Positions 1 through 5,948 of a stretch of DNA of 9,824 bases are shown here, in pieces. The notes under the pieces were generated by a model. That model searched no databases. It was not told where the DNA came from and was given only the letters and a program-made list of their open reading frames with translations. Source of the stretch: Elusimicrobiota bacterium (lineage in GTDB: Bacteria; CG03); assembly GCA_021161625.1 (NCBI GenBank), contig JAGHAG010000128.1, positions 1-9,824 of the forward strand. The letters are read 5' to 3'. The translations under genes were made by a program, and so were the position numbers. Within the stretch, counting starts at the first letter, position 1; each line of letters begins with the position of its first letter.

Positions 1-6
1 ATATAA

Positions 7-38
7 TTATCCCCTGCAGCATAATGTGCAGGGGATAA
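7..38 (-). terminator. Terminator-like hairpin downstream of eno
   Basis: A perfect 12-bp inverted repeat (7-18 pairing with 27-38; core CCCCTGCA/TGCAGGGG) encloses an 8-base loop. It begins 18 bases past the eno stop codon. On the minus strand the stem is followed by an A/T-rich run that is not a clean T-tract, and the window ends there. It is best read as an intrinsic terminator of the eno transcript, though it could be another copy of a dispersed palindrome like those elsewhere in this window. Confidence 0.5.
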
Positions 39-56
39 AATTTATATCCGACTAAG

Positions 57-1355
57 TTATTCTGAGAATTTCAGAACTTTTTTACCATAGTAAAGAGCCG
101 ATTCTCCAAGAGATTCTTCAATTCTCAAAAGCTGATTGTATTTTGCGACCCTTTCTCCTCTTGCAGGCGCACCTGTTTTTATCTGCCCTGAGTTTACAGC
201 CACTGCAAGGTCAGAAATAAATGTATCCTCTGTTTCACCGCTTCTGTGAGAAATCATTGCTCTGTATCTGTTCTCGTATGCAAGGGCAATAACATCAAGG
301 GTTTCTGTTACCGTGCCTATTTGATTTAACTTTATAAGAATTGCATTGGCAACGCCCATTGTTATTCCCTTTTTGAGTCGCTCGGGATTTGTTACAAAAA
401 GGTCATCACCTACAATCTGGATTTTATCTCCAAGGTCTGATGTCATTTTCTCCCATCCCTGCCAGTCATCTTCTGCCATTCCATCTTCAACTGAAATTAT
501 CCCATACTTTTTTATCCAGTTTTTGTAAAGAGAAACAAGAGAAGTTGCTCCAAGAACTTTTTTTGGTTTTTCACCTGCAAAAACATATTTTGAATCTTCA
601 TAAAGTTCTGATGCAGCAACATCAAGAGCAACAGCAACCTCTTTCCCATATTCATAACCGCTTTGCTCTATTGCCTTTTTAATGAGTTTGAGTGCCTCTT
701 CATTTTCTTTCAGATTTGGAGCAAATCCACCTTCATCGCCAACAGAAGTTGAAAGGCCGTTTTTTTTCAAAATTGATTTTAAAGTGTGATAGATTTCCGT
801 GCAGGCCTTCATTCTTTTTGTAAAACTTTTTATGCCAACAGGTGCTATCATAAACTCCTGAACATCAACATTGTTGTCTGCATGCGCTCCGCCGTTTAAA
901 ATGTTCATAAAAGGCACAGGAAGAATCCAGGTGGAAAGACGTCTTGAAAAAATTCTCCTCAAATATTTGTAAAGGGGCAGTTTCATAGAATTTGCCTGTG
1001 CCCTTGCACAAGCCATTGAAACACCAAGAATTGCATTTGCACCAAGATTGCTTTTATTGGGGGTACCGTCAAGGGAAAGCATTATTTCATCTATTTTCCT
1101 CTGGTTTGAAGCATCCTCACCTTTCAGCCTTTTTGCAATTTTTGAAACATTGGAAATGGCTTTTAAAACCCCTTTTCCGTGATAGTCCTTTTTGCTGTCT
1201 CTCAATTCAAGAGCCTCGTGCGTTCCTGTTGAAGCGCCTGAGGGAACCGCTGCTCTTCCAAAAGCGCCATCACTGAGCAAAACATCAACCTCTACTGTGG
1301 GATTTCCACGGGAATCAAAAATCTGTCTTCCTCTGATTTCAGAAATTTTTGGCAT
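57..1355 (-). CDS. eno: Enolase (phosphopyruvate hydratase)
   Basis: Enolase interconverts 2-phosphoglycerate and phosphoenolpyruvate in glycolysis and gluconeogenesis; it is a cytosolic Mg-dependent enzyme. The product is 432 residues, the usual bacterial length. Expected active-site residues are all visible: the S39-G-A-S42 loop, H158, E167, E208 (GDEGG), Mg ligands D245, E290 and D317, catalytic K342 in the signature IKLNQIGT, H370-R371-S372, and K393. The start is the ATG at 1355: MPKISEI matches the family N-terminus and AGGAGG (1365-1360) lies 4 bases upstream. A longer frame to an ATG at 1394 exists, but its 13 extra residues are encoded by a hairpin repeat and are not enolase-like. 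One mild oddity is an arginine-rich stretch (residues 133-139, RRIFSRR) before LPVPFMN, where many homologues have a glycine-rich turn. It is separated from batE by about 370 bases of repeats, so it is probably its own transcription unit. Confidence 0.98.
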   Translation of the reverse strand: MPKISEIRGRQIFDSRGNPTVEVDVLLSDGAFGRAAVPSGASTGTHEALELRDSKKDYHGKGVLKAISNVSKIAKRLKGEDASNQRKIDEIMLSLDGTPNKSNLGANAILGVSMACARAQANSMKLPLYKYLRRIFSRRLSTWILPVPFMNILNGGAHADNNVDVQEFMIAPVGIKSFTKRMKACTEIYHTLKSILKKNGLSTSVGDEGGFAPNLKENEEALKLIKKAIEQSGYEYGKEVAVALDVAASELYEDSKYVFAGEKPKKVLGATSLVSLYKNWIKKYGIISVEDGMAEDDWQGWEKMTSDLGDKIQIVGDDLFVTNPERLKKGITMGVANAILIKLNQIGTVTETLDVIALAYENRYRAMISHRSGETEDTFISDLAVAVNSGQIKTGAPARGERVAKYNQLLRIEESLGESALYYGKKVLKFSE

Positions 1356-1359
1356 TTTT

Positions 1360-1370
1360 CCTCCTCTCCT
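1360..1370 (-). promoter_or_regulatory. Ribosome binding site of eno
   Basis: The minus strand reads AGGAGAGGAGG followed by four A residues and ATG. The AGGAGG core sets the start at 1355 rather than at the upstream in-frame ATG at 1394. A second AGGAG lies directly before it. Confidence 0.85.
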
Positions 1371-1398
1371 GTATCGCAGACCAAGGGTCTGCAACTAC
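1371..1398 (-). repeat. Short palindromic (REP-like) hairpin just upstream of eno
   Basis: GCAGACC (1376-1382) pairs perfectly with GGTCTGC (1386-1392) around a 3-base loop. After a small internal mismatch, GTA (1371-1373) also pairs with TAC (1396-1398). The hairpin's base is within a few bases of the double Shine-Dalgarno of eno, so in the 5' leader it could influence translation. Its compact form and the repeat-rich surroundings suggest a dispersed palindromic repeat, but only one copy is in this window. Confidence 0.55.
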
Positions 1399-1408
1399 AT
1401 TTCTTCTT

Positions 1409-1560
1409 AAATAAATTCCAAGCACCAAATCCCAAGCACCAAATTATAAATAAATTCCAAATTACAAGCACCAAATATCAAACAAGTTCCAAATTCCAAT
1501 GACCCAAATCCTAAACTTCCTGTTATGAACATTTGAATTTGGATATTAGGATTTGTTTGG
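1409..1560. repeat. Degenerate AT-rich repeat array in the batE-eno gap
   Basis: Short words recur at irregular spacing: AAGCACCAAAT at 1420-1430, 1434-1444 and 1466-1476; AAATTCCAA at 1413-1421, 1452-1460 and 1491-1499, with AAGTTCCAA at 1484-1492. The right part turns over: TTAGGATTTG (1546-1555) is the exact reverse complement of CAAATCCTAA (1505-1514). The array therefore contains units in both orientations. Open frames through it give only low-complexity peptides rich in F/G/W/L/E, so I do not call a gene. A perfect TATAAT occurs on the minus strand at 1448-1443, about 88 bases before the eno start, but without a convincing -35 box; it might serve eno. Confidence 0.75.
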
Positions 1561-1618
1561 GACCACCGCCCTTTTTCAAAAGGGCGGGGCCCAGCCCATC
1601 TGGAAATGGGCTGTGGTT
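1559..1618. repeat. Three-stem palindromic unit
   Basis: Two adjacent hairpins sit inside an outer stem. ACCAC (1562-1566) pairs with GTGGT (1613-1617). Hairpin one is CGCCCTTT against AAAGGGCG (about 1567-1586). Hairpin two is CAGCCCAT against ATGGGCTG (1592-1599 with 1606-1613). It is much richer in GC than its flanks. As RNA or single-stranded DNA it would fold as a three-way junction. Neither strand has a T-run after the stems, so it is not a standard terminator, although it lies where the bat transcript would end. It is probably a dispersed repeat or a non-autonomous mobile unit. Confidence 0.6.
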
Positions 1619-1637
1619 TGTGATTTAACATTTCTTT

Positions 1638-1672
1638 CTATCCTCTATCCTCTATCCTCTGTCCTCTATCCT
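1638..1672. repeat. Heptamer tandem repeat (CTATCCT)n
   Basis: Five consecutive 7-base units: CTATCCT three times, CTGTCCT once, then CTATCCT, running into a T-rich stretch. It lies between the batE stop and eno and is non-coding as far as can be seen. Just beyond it, CTTGTCA/CTTGTCT words recur (1681, 1697, 1722) up to the end of batE. Confidence 0.85.
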
Positions 1673-1724
1673 CTTTTTTTCTTGTCACTTTATTTCCTTG
1701 TCTCTATATCATTTTGTTTTCTTG

Positions 1725-2447
1725 TCATTTTATTACTTTTTCTATTTTGCTTTCTTCTATCCATCCCTGACCTGTCGGGAGATTTATAAGAACAAAATTT
1801 CCTTCTTTTTCAAGAATTTCAACATCCATCCCTGCAGGGACCTCTGCAATTATTTTATAAGTTTGAGAAGGACCGCTCAATACAGAAGTGCTTTCAAGAA
1901 GCACCCCCCATTTCCCGGGTTTTTCAAATTCGCACTTTGTGTAAAAGATAACTCCAAAAAACAAAAAGAAAATCAGCGAAAAAGGAATAAGCCAGAAAAA
2001 AAACTCTCTTCGGAAATTAAGCCATATAAAGGCACTTAAAACCAGAATAAAATTTAACACAATAATTATAATCTTCAATTCTCTTTCCGCAAAAAATTCT
2101 GTAATTCTGACAATAAAACCTTGTTCTCTTTTTTCAAGTTTCAGCATTTCCCTTACAACGGATATATTATAGTTTATGTTTTTATCACGGGGGTTTAACC
2201 TTTTTGCTTTCAGGTAATAAAGGTGTGCCCTTGGCAAATCACCAAGTCGGTAGTAACAGTTTCCAATGTTGTAGAAAATCTGCCAGTTTTTATATGTTTT
2301 TGAAAGGTCAGAGAAAACTTTAAGGGCATCTTCAAACTTCTGGTTTTCATAAAGTTTTATTGCTTTATTGAAAAGGTTGGTGTTTGCATATATAAAAGTT
2401 GAAAAACTAATAAATACAAGGATTTTCAAAAATTTCTTCATATCCAT
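1725..2447 (-). CDS. batE: BatE: TPR membrane protein with C-terminal SH3-like domain
   Basis: A 240-residue envelope protein. Residues 1-21 form a signal peptide (KK, then a hydrophobic run ending FIYA). TPR-like helices span about 24-90, including FYNIGNCYYRLGDLPRA and a YYLKAKRLNP helix. Two membrane segments lie at about 125-145 and 149-169. Residues about 179-235 resemble a bacterial SH3-like fold (WGVLL..., VPAG, FVLINLPTGQGWIEES). This TPR + two-TM + SH3 order is that of BatE. The start at 2447 is preferred because GGAG lies 10 bases upstream; a second ATG at 2441 overlaps the batD stop as ATGA. The gene overlaps batD by 10 bases, implying translational coupling. It is the last bat gene and is followed by repeats rather than a clear terminator. 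In Bat complexes TPR proteins are thought to mediate assembly; the exact role is unknown. Confidence 0.9.
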   Translation of the reverse strand: MDMKKFLKILVFISFSTFIYANTNLFNKAIKLYENQKFEDALKVFSDLSKTYKNWQIFYNIGNCYYRLGDLPRAHLYYLKAKRLNPRDKNINYNISVVREMLKLEKREQGFIVRITEFFAERELKIIIIVLNFILVLSAFIWLNFRREFFFWLIPFSLIFFLFFGVIFYTKCEFEKPGKWGVLLESTSVLSGPSQTYKIIAEVPAGMDVEILEKEGNFVLINLPTGQGWIEESKIEKVIK

Positions 2448-4177
2448 CTTTGAAGTTCTCCAAGCAGTTCTAAAAGTTCTTCCTTTGTTTTTTGAACATC
2501 TGTCTCAACAGGCGTGGTTGAAAACCTCAGGGTCTGAAGTCTTTTGACAAAATTCACTGTTTTTTCAACAAAAGATTTGTCAGGAATTTTTTGAGACAGG
2601 GTTCTTTCAATTGAATCAATTTTTTCAATTCCCATGCGGTCGCAGATAAATTTTTTCAAAACTTTTTCTGCCCTTTCAAAAAACTCCCTGTTATCCACAA
2701 CTTTTTTATCCAGCTCGCTTTTTGCCTTCAAAAATGCACTCTTTCTTGTAATATAACTTTTTGGAAGGAGTTTTTCAAAAAACTTCAATTTGAAGGCAAG
2801 AAAAACAAAAAATAAGAGCCATGGTGCTATCAGAAACTCAATGAAGTTTTCGTCAAGAGAGTTTGAACTTTTTTTGAGTTTTTTTACTTCTGCAAGATAA
2901 CGAATATCCCGACTTATTTCTTTAAGGGAAAGTATTGTTTCCTTTTTTTCTTTAGGTGATGGAAAAACCTTTATGCTGAATTCTTCTGTGGAAAGGGTTT
3001 GATACTTTTTCTTTTGAGGATTGAAAAATGAATACTTTATTGAAGGGATTTTTAATTCTCCTGATATTCCCGGGACAAGAATTGTTTGAAAGGTCTTTTC
3101 TCCTGCCAGCACATAATTTTCCTTTTTTATTTTTTTTGAAGATATAACCTCATATTGTTTGAAATTTGGAAGAACGGGAAAGTCAGGCTGAGAGATTGAA
3201 GAAATGTTCCCCTCACCATAAATTTTGATGGAAAGCGTTACAGGTTCGCCTACTTTTAACTTCCTTTTATCAATTTTTGCCTTTATCTTAAAATTGCCAA
3301 TGTCCCCTTTATAGTTGGCAGGTTTTCCATTTTCAGGAAGCGGGATAACCTTTAAAACAAGTGGCTGGGTTGTAAGGGTTTTTGACCGTCCCCCACCGAA
3401 AAAGTCGCTAAAAAAATCCTCATCAAAAAATGAAGGAAATGACCACTCCTGAATTGTAAGGGATGCTTGTGGGAAACGATAGGTGCCCTCTTTTATGGGA
3501 ATAAGAGCAATTTTCAATTCCGAGACAAAATATCTTTTGCCACTTATTATTTTCTGGTAGTTTCTCGGCGGGAAATTCTCGGTTATGAAATTTGAAAAAT
3601 CAGGCAGATTGACACTGGGGTTTCTTGCAAGCATTCTGTCCGCATAAAAGGAGAATGTATAATAAACAGGTTCTCCAATATAGCAGGTGGTTTTATTAAA
3701 TTTTTGTTCTGCAAAAAATGATTTCTCCACAAGGCGTTGCTTTGTTTTTGCCTGTGGTTGTGGGGTACCCTGTATGACTTCAATTTCTATTGGCTGTGTT
3801 GTGTAGGTTTTTCCTTTGTAGTTTATGGATAAAGATGGAATTTTGAGTTTTCCTGCTTTTTTTGGAACAAGAACATAATTGTATTCAAAAGTTGAGGTTA
3901 TTTTTCCATTTATTATTGAGACATTCTGTGAGGTTCCTGAAGAATAAATGTCAAAACCAGGAAGTTCTGGCAGTTTCAAATGGGGAAGTCTTAGACTTCC
4001 CCCTTCAAAGGAAATCGTGAATTTTAACTGTTCTCCAAGAACAACCCTTTTGCTTGAAACTCTTGCAGAAATTTTCAAATCCTGTGCATATATGGGAACA
4101 GTAAATAGTGAATGGTAAATAGTAAATAGTAGAAAAAGGGACTTAAAGATATCGCTTCGCGATATTTTAAATTTCAA
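2438..4177 (-). CDS. batD: BatD: 'oxygen tolerance' family membrane protein
   Basis: Numbering is from a TTG start at 4177 (579 residues). A signal peptide (1 to about 31, ending IYA-Q) is followed by several Ig-like beta-sandwich segments: about 33-137, 150-279 with an acidic, Phe-rich loop (FFDEDFFSDFFGGG), and 290-406 with the BatD hallmark GDIGNFKIKAKIDK...KVGEPVTLSIKIYGEGNI. One membrane helix (about 445-467) leads into a roughly 110-residue cytosolic helical tail. The start is uncertain. The frame stays open to an ATG at 4348, but that stretch is encoded by a GC-rich inverted repeat and a purine tract and gives a charged, non-homologous peptide. There is no other ATG. TTG at 4177 (AGGAG 13 bases upstream) and GTG at 4201 (AAGG 7 bases upstream) both fit; I chose TTG for the better Shine-Dalgarno and a normal signal peptide. 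BatD is a single-pass scaffold-like partner of the VWA proteins; its molecular function is not established. Confidence 0.9.
   Translation of the reverse strand: MKFKISRSDIFKSLFLLFTIYHSLFTVPIYAQDLKISARVSSKRVVLGEQLKFTISFEGGSLRLPHLKLPELPGFDIYSSGTSQNVSIINGKITSTFEYNYVLVPKKAGKLKIPSLSINYKGKTYTTQPIEIEVIQGTPQPQAKTKQRLVEKSFFAEQKFNKTTCYIGEPVYYTFSFYADRMLARNPSVNLPDFSNFITENFPPRNYQKIISGKRYFVSELKIALIPIKEGTYRFPQASLTIQEWSFPSFFDEDFFSDFFGGGRSKTLTTQPLVLKVIPLPENGKPANYKGDIGNFKIKAKIDKRKLKVGEPVTLSIKIYGEGNISSISQPDFPVLPNFKQYEVISSKKIKKENYVLAGEKTFQTILVPGISGELKIPSIKYSFFNPQKKKYQTLSTEEFSIKVFPSPKEKKETILSLKEISRDIRYLAEVKKLKKSSNSLDENFIEFLIAPWLLFFVFLAFKLKFFEKLLPKSYITRKSAFLKAKSELDKKVVDNREFFERAEKVLKKFICDRMGIEKIDSIERTLSQKIPDKSFVEKTVNFVKRLQTLRFSTTPVETDVQKTKEELLELLGELQRWI
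4101..4128. repeat. Heptamer tandem repeat inside the batD signal-peptide region
   Basis: Four 7-base units on the plus strand: GTAAATA, GTGAATG, GTAAATA, GTAAATA, followed by a partial GTAG. On the coding strand they encode most of the hydrophobic core of the BatD signal peptide (LLFTIYHSLFTV). Because 7 is not a multiple of 3, gain or loss of one unit would shift the reading frame. Confidence 0.85.
4146..4168. repeat. Short palindrome in the batD 5' coding region
   Basis: ATATCGC (4149-4155) and GCGATAT (4159-4165) form a 7-bp stem around a TTC loop. A G-T pair and two A-T pairs extend it to 10 bp. It encodes the n-region residues KISRSDIFK of BatD and contrasts in GC content with its surroundings. 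It is likely a copy of a small dispersed palindrome. Confidence 0.6.
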
Positions 4178-4262
4178 ATTTATTTCTTTTCTCCTTTCCA
4201 CCTTTCTACCTTTCCTCTTTCCGTTTTCCTCTAACAACCGACCTCCGGTTTCCGTCCTCTGC
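4178..4262 (-). other. Purine-rich leader of batD
   Basis: The coding strand is almost pure purine across about 4186-4232 (GGAAAGAGGAAAGG-type words), with several overlapping Shine-Dalgarno-like sites (AGGAG at 4195-4191, GAGG and AAGG further up). A small hairpin AACCG/CGGTT lies at 4236-4250. The repeated GGAAAGG/AGAAAGG words suggest low-complexity repeat origin. The stretch is open in the batD frame but I regard it as leader rather than protein. Confidence 0.45.
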
Positions 4263-4275
4263 CTTCTGTCTGCGA

Positions 4276-4379
4276 GTGGTTTCTGGCAGGCAGGGCTGTG
4301 AGAGCGAGGAACTTGACCCCAGTCCGCAGCGACTACAGAGCGAGCCATCTCACGCGAGCGTCCCTGACGCCAGAACCAC
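4276..4379. repeat. GC-rich imperfect inverted-repeat element between batBC and batD
   Basis: GTGGTTTCTGGC (4276-4287) and GCCAGAACCAC (4369-4379) are inverted copies with one inserted base. Further inward, CAGGG and TGAGA (4299-4303) match CCCTG and TCTCA (4348-4352) in inverted orientation. GAGCGAG occurs as a direct repeat at 4302-4308 and 4338-4344. The element is far richer in GC than all flanking genes, begins 6 bases past the batBC stop, and supplies the in-frame ATG at 4348 that would wrongly extend batD. It looks like a MITE- or REP-like unit of about 105 bases; no transposase or target-site duplication was seen. Confidence 0.6.
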
Positions 4380-4385
4380 GAGCCT

Positions 4386-5948
4386 CTACCAATCCTTCCA
4401 CACTTTTGGCATTTTATATTTTTTCATCTTCTTTCTTTTTTCAACATCCTCAAGCATGTTTAAAATTCTCTGGGTCTTGGCTTTTCTTTGCTGTTCTTTC
4501 TGCTGTTTGTTTTTTTGCTGTTGCTGATTTTTGTTTCTCTTGCCCTTCTTCAAACTCTTCAGTGCAACTTCAAGATTCCATAGAGCATCTTTATCATCAG
4601 GTTTTAGTTTTAATGCCTTTCTGTAATATTCAACTGCTTTGGCAACATCTCCCTTTTTAAAGGAATTGTTTGCAAGGTTGTAATAAATTTTCTCCTTAAA
4701 TTTGATTTTATCAAATGTAAGTGCCTTTTCATATTGCTTTTCGGCTTCATCATATTTTTTCTGAATATAAAAAACATTTCCAAGATTGTAATAAAGACGG
4801 GGATCTGGTTTTTTTTCAAGACCCTTTCTGTAAAATTTTTCTGCTTTAAAAAATTCCTTTTTCTTAAAAGCCCTGTTTCCTTTTGAAAGCATTGATGCAT
4901 TTGAGATTCCATAAAAAATAAAAAAAAGCAGAATGGTTGAGATGTGTTTTAGAAATGTTCTCCTTTTGCTGATGCGGGGCAAAATCATATCAAAAAACAT
5001 AAATAGAAAAACCATAAAAAGGGGTATATGCCACCTTGGAATTAAAAGTTCTTTTGAGAAAGATTTAAGCAGGTCCCTGTCAAGAGATTTAATTTTGCTT
5101 ACAACCTCCTCAACATCATCGTCTGTTTTTTTAAGACGAATAAAAATCCCTTTTGTTTTATTTGCAAGTTTTAAAAGCGTTTGTTCATCCATCTTGCTTA
5201 TAACAGTATTTCCGTTTTTGTCTTTTTTGTATTCTATCAGGTTTCCTTTTTTGTCTCTGATTGGTATGGGTTCTCCTTCTGGTGTGCCAACACCAAAAAT
5301 GAAAAAATGTATTTCCTGCCCTTTTATTTTTTTCAAAGCATCCTCTATATTTCCATATGTGTTTTCTCCATCTGTAAAGACAATTACAATTTTGTTTCTT
5401 GAGACATTTGAAAACATTTTCTGGGAAAGTAAAATAAAGGATGCAATGTTTGTGCCTGGATAACGAATGCTTCCAACTTCAACTTCATCTAAAAACATCT
5501 TGAAAGAATCAACATCATCTGTAAGAGGACATATCGGGAAAGCATCACCAGCAAAGCCAATCAACCCAAATTGAGAGCCTGGGAGCATTGAGACAATTTT
5601 TTTAATTTTCATAACGCTTGCCAGAAATCTGTTCGGCATTACATCCTCGCTAGCCATACTCCATGAAAAATCCAGAGCAAAAATTATGGAATAACCTTTC
5701 TGGGTAATTTTTGCCTTTTTGTGTCCCCACTTCGGTCCTGCACAGGCAAGCACAAAAAACGAATAAGCAAAGACAACAAGAATTCGTCTCAAAATTTCAA
5801 TTCTTTTTATTCTGGTGGAAAGTTTTTCAAAATTTTCAGCAAATTTGAGAGATTTTTTATTCCTTTTAAACCAGTCAAAAAAAAGAAGCAAAATTATGAA
5901 AGGTAAAAGAATTAGAAAAAGCAGAAATTTCTCATCAGCCCAAATCAT
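4386..5948 (-). CDS. batB: BatB-BatC fusion: VWA membrane protein with C-terminal TPRs
   Basis: A 520-residue protein. TM1 (about 8-25) and TM2 (about 54-70) flank a basic cytosolic loop. A VWA domain (about 85-290) has a complete MIDAS: D93-F-S-W-S97, T166 (YPGTNIAS) and D193 (FTDGENTYG). TM3 is at 304-322, a basic turn follows, then a signal-peptide-like hydrophobic stretch (333-351, ending SNA). Three TPR units (about 354-454) carry YYNLGNVFY and YYNLANNSF helices. The end is a Lys/Gln-rich low-complexity tail (467-490) and a conserved-looking terminus VWKDW. The N-terminal half is BatB-like and the C-terminal half BatC-like. Charge distribution places VWA and TPR domains in the periplasm. 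The ATG overlaps the batA stop by 4 bases (ATGA), with AGGA 10 bases before the start. The likely role is the metal-dependent adhesion part of the Bat complex acting with BatA; this is family inference. Confidence 0.93.
   Translation of the reverse strand: MIWADEKFLLFLILLPFIILLLFFDWFKRNKKSLKFAENFEKLSTRIKRIEILRRILVVFAYSFFVLACAGPKWGHKKAKITQKGYSIIFALDFSWSMASEDVMPNRFLASVMKIKKIVSMLPGSQFGLIGFAGDAFPICPLTDDVDSFKMFLDEVEVGSIRYPGTNIASFILLSQKMFSNVSRNKIVIVFTDGENTYGNIEDALKKIKGQEIHFFIFGVGTPEGEPIPIRDKKGNLIEYKKDKNGNTVISKMDEQTLLKLANKTKGIFIRLKKTDDDVEEVVSKIKSLDRDLLKSFSKELLIPRWHIPLFMVFLFMFFDMILPRISKRRTFLKHISTILLFFIFYGISNASMLSKGNRAFKKKEFFKAEKFYRKGLEKKPDPRLYYNLGNVFYIQKKYDEAEKQYEKALTFDKIKFKEKIYYNLANNSFKKGDVAKAVEYYRKALKLKPDDKDALWNLEVALKSLKKGKRNKNQQQQKNKQQKEQQRKAKTQRILNMLEDVEKRKKMKKYKMPKVWKDW

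Noticed and set aside
1292..1394. Longer enolase start at 1394
   Set aside because: The extra 13 residues are encoded by the hairpin repeat; AGGAGG plus the family N-terminus place the start at 1355.
1409..1560. CRISPR array
   Set aside because: Repeat words are about 9-11 bases, spaced irregularly, partly inverted, with no uniform spacers and no cas genes.
1559..1618. tRNA or intrinsic terminator
   Set aside because: Only two hairpins within a short outer stem, no tRNA consensus positions or CCA-type acceptor; no T-run follows the stems on either strand.
1407..1631. Minus-strand open frame of about 74 codons across the repeat array
   Set aside because: It translates only the repeated words into F/G/L/E/W-rich low-complexity sequence and crosses the three-stem palindrome; no ribosome binding site.
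4178..4348. N-terminal extension of BatD to the ATG at 4348
   Set aside because: The extra residues come from an inverted-repeat element and a purine tract, are highly charged and precede a normal signal peptide; no good ribosome binding site is seen before that ATG.
4298..4660. Plus-strand open frame of 120 codons starting in the GC-rich element
   Set aside because: It runs antisense into the TPR part of batBC, has no ribosome binding site and no recognisable domain.
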